From Gemmatimonadota bacterium (GTDB taxonomy: Bacteria; Gemmatimonadota; Gemmatimonadetes; Gemmatimonadales; GWC2-71-9), in assembly GCA_016180765.1 (NCBI GenBank), contig JACPAP010000262.1, forward strand, positions 1 through 13,606: a stretch of DNA of 13,606 nucleotides, read 5' to 3'. Made by a program: the position numbers and the translations under genes. Below are positions 13,152-13,606 of this stretch, in pieces; the first letter of the stretch is position 1; each line of letters begins with the position of its first letter. The notes beneath the pieces were generated by a model. That model ran no database searches, was not told the origin of the DNA, and worked only from the letters and a program-made list of their open reading frames with translations.

Positions 13152-13606
13152 GACTGCTGCGTGGCTCCATCTTCGGTGTGGCCGGCTTGCTCCTCGTCAC
13201 GGCGCCGTCAGCCCGCGCCACACAGGCCCCGACTGGCCCGTCGACCACCCAGCGCCAGACGGATCAGGGCCAGAAGAACTTCCAGACCTTGTGCTCCGTG
13301 TGCCACACCATTGGCGGTGGACGGTTGGTGGGGCCGGACCTCCAGGGCGTCAGTGAGCGCCGCAGCGAGGCGTGGATCATCCGGTTCGTGCAGCACTCCC
13401 AGGAACTCGTCGCGGCGGGGGATCCGGACGCAGTAGCCCTGTTCCAGGAGTTCAACAGGATCCCGATGCCCGACCAGCCGCTGTCCGACTAGGAGATCCG
13501 GGGCATCATCGGGTACATACGCGGGGCTGGGTCCGCTGTTGCGGTGCAGGCGGCCGTGCGGGAGGAGGCCACAGAGGAACAGGTCCTCCTGGGACAGGCC
13601 CTGTTC
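13148..13606 (+). pseudogene. c-type cytochrome interrupted by an in-frame TAG (3' end outside window)
   Basis: Exported electron carrier. The ATG at 13148 has AGGAG (13136-13140) 7 nt upstream and overlaps the Rrf2 stop. Residues 1-25 are a signal peptide ending near SARA-T; the heme site is CSVCH (49-53), followed by TIGGGRLVGPDLQGV, and M107 in RIPMPD is the likely axial ligand. Translation would stop at TAG 13490-13492 after 114 residues. However, the frame continues past it with EIRGIIGYIRGAG, the expected C-terminal helix after LSD, and then a linker reaching GQALF at the edge, like the start of a second heme domain. So the stop probably lies where a sense codon (CAG, GAG or AAG) once stood. 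Mutation, sequencing error or read-through are all possible. The stopped product would keep the heme site but lack the closing helix. Confidence 0.75.

Overview
The window is a GC-rich, gene-dense stretch of bacterial chromosome. It has many 1- and 4-base gene overlaps, a sigma-54 response regulator, an Rrf2 regulator and a c-type cytochrome. This fits a soil or sediment bacterium of the Gemmatimonadota or Methylomirabilota/Rokubacteria kind, but that is inferred from style and gene content; no rRNA or tRNA is present to place it. No CRISPR array, insertion sequence or integrase was seen.

Layout. (1) 1-3056, minus strand: larE, thpR, a membrane-anchored protein of unknown function, and the start of an NtrC/NtrX-type response regulator that runs off the left edge. 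(2) 3057-3306: a divergent intergenic region holding an ~85-nt long-hairpin element. (3) 3307-5295, plus strand: an ornithine cyclodeaminase/mu-crystallin family gene with a damaged 5' end, coupled to a YbdK-type glutamate-cysteine ligase-like enzyme. (4) 5352-11027, minus strand: a four-gene operon in which every junction is a 4-base ATGA/GTGA overlap. In transcription order it is a stand-alone GcvT-fold aminomethyltransferase, two tandem paralogous FAD oxidoreductases (CrtI/PYROXD2-like), and an APC amino-acid permease. (5) 11202-12377, plus strand: a second GcvT-fold protein, closest in pattern to DMSP demethylase DmdA, diverging from the first. (6) 12378-12701: a 324-bp intergenic region ending in a 20-bp palindrome. 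(7) 12702-13606, plus strand: an Rrf2 regulator overlapping a c-type cytochrome whose frame is cut by an in-frame TAG and then continues to the window edge.

The best candidate for an undescribed system is block 4 plus block 5. A transporter, two flavoproteins and two folate-binding GcvT-fold proteins make a plausible unit for taking up an N- or S-methylated compound and oxidatively removing its methyl groups, with tetrahydrofolate as acceptor. It resembles dimethylglycine or sarcosine dehydrogenase split into parts, but with flavoproteins of another family. The substrate cannot be read from sequence.

Two genes look broken or wrongly assembled: the cyclodeaminase (about 40 N-terminal residues missing plus a frame change) and the cytochrome (amber codon). 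Both should be checked against reads before biological meaning is assigned.
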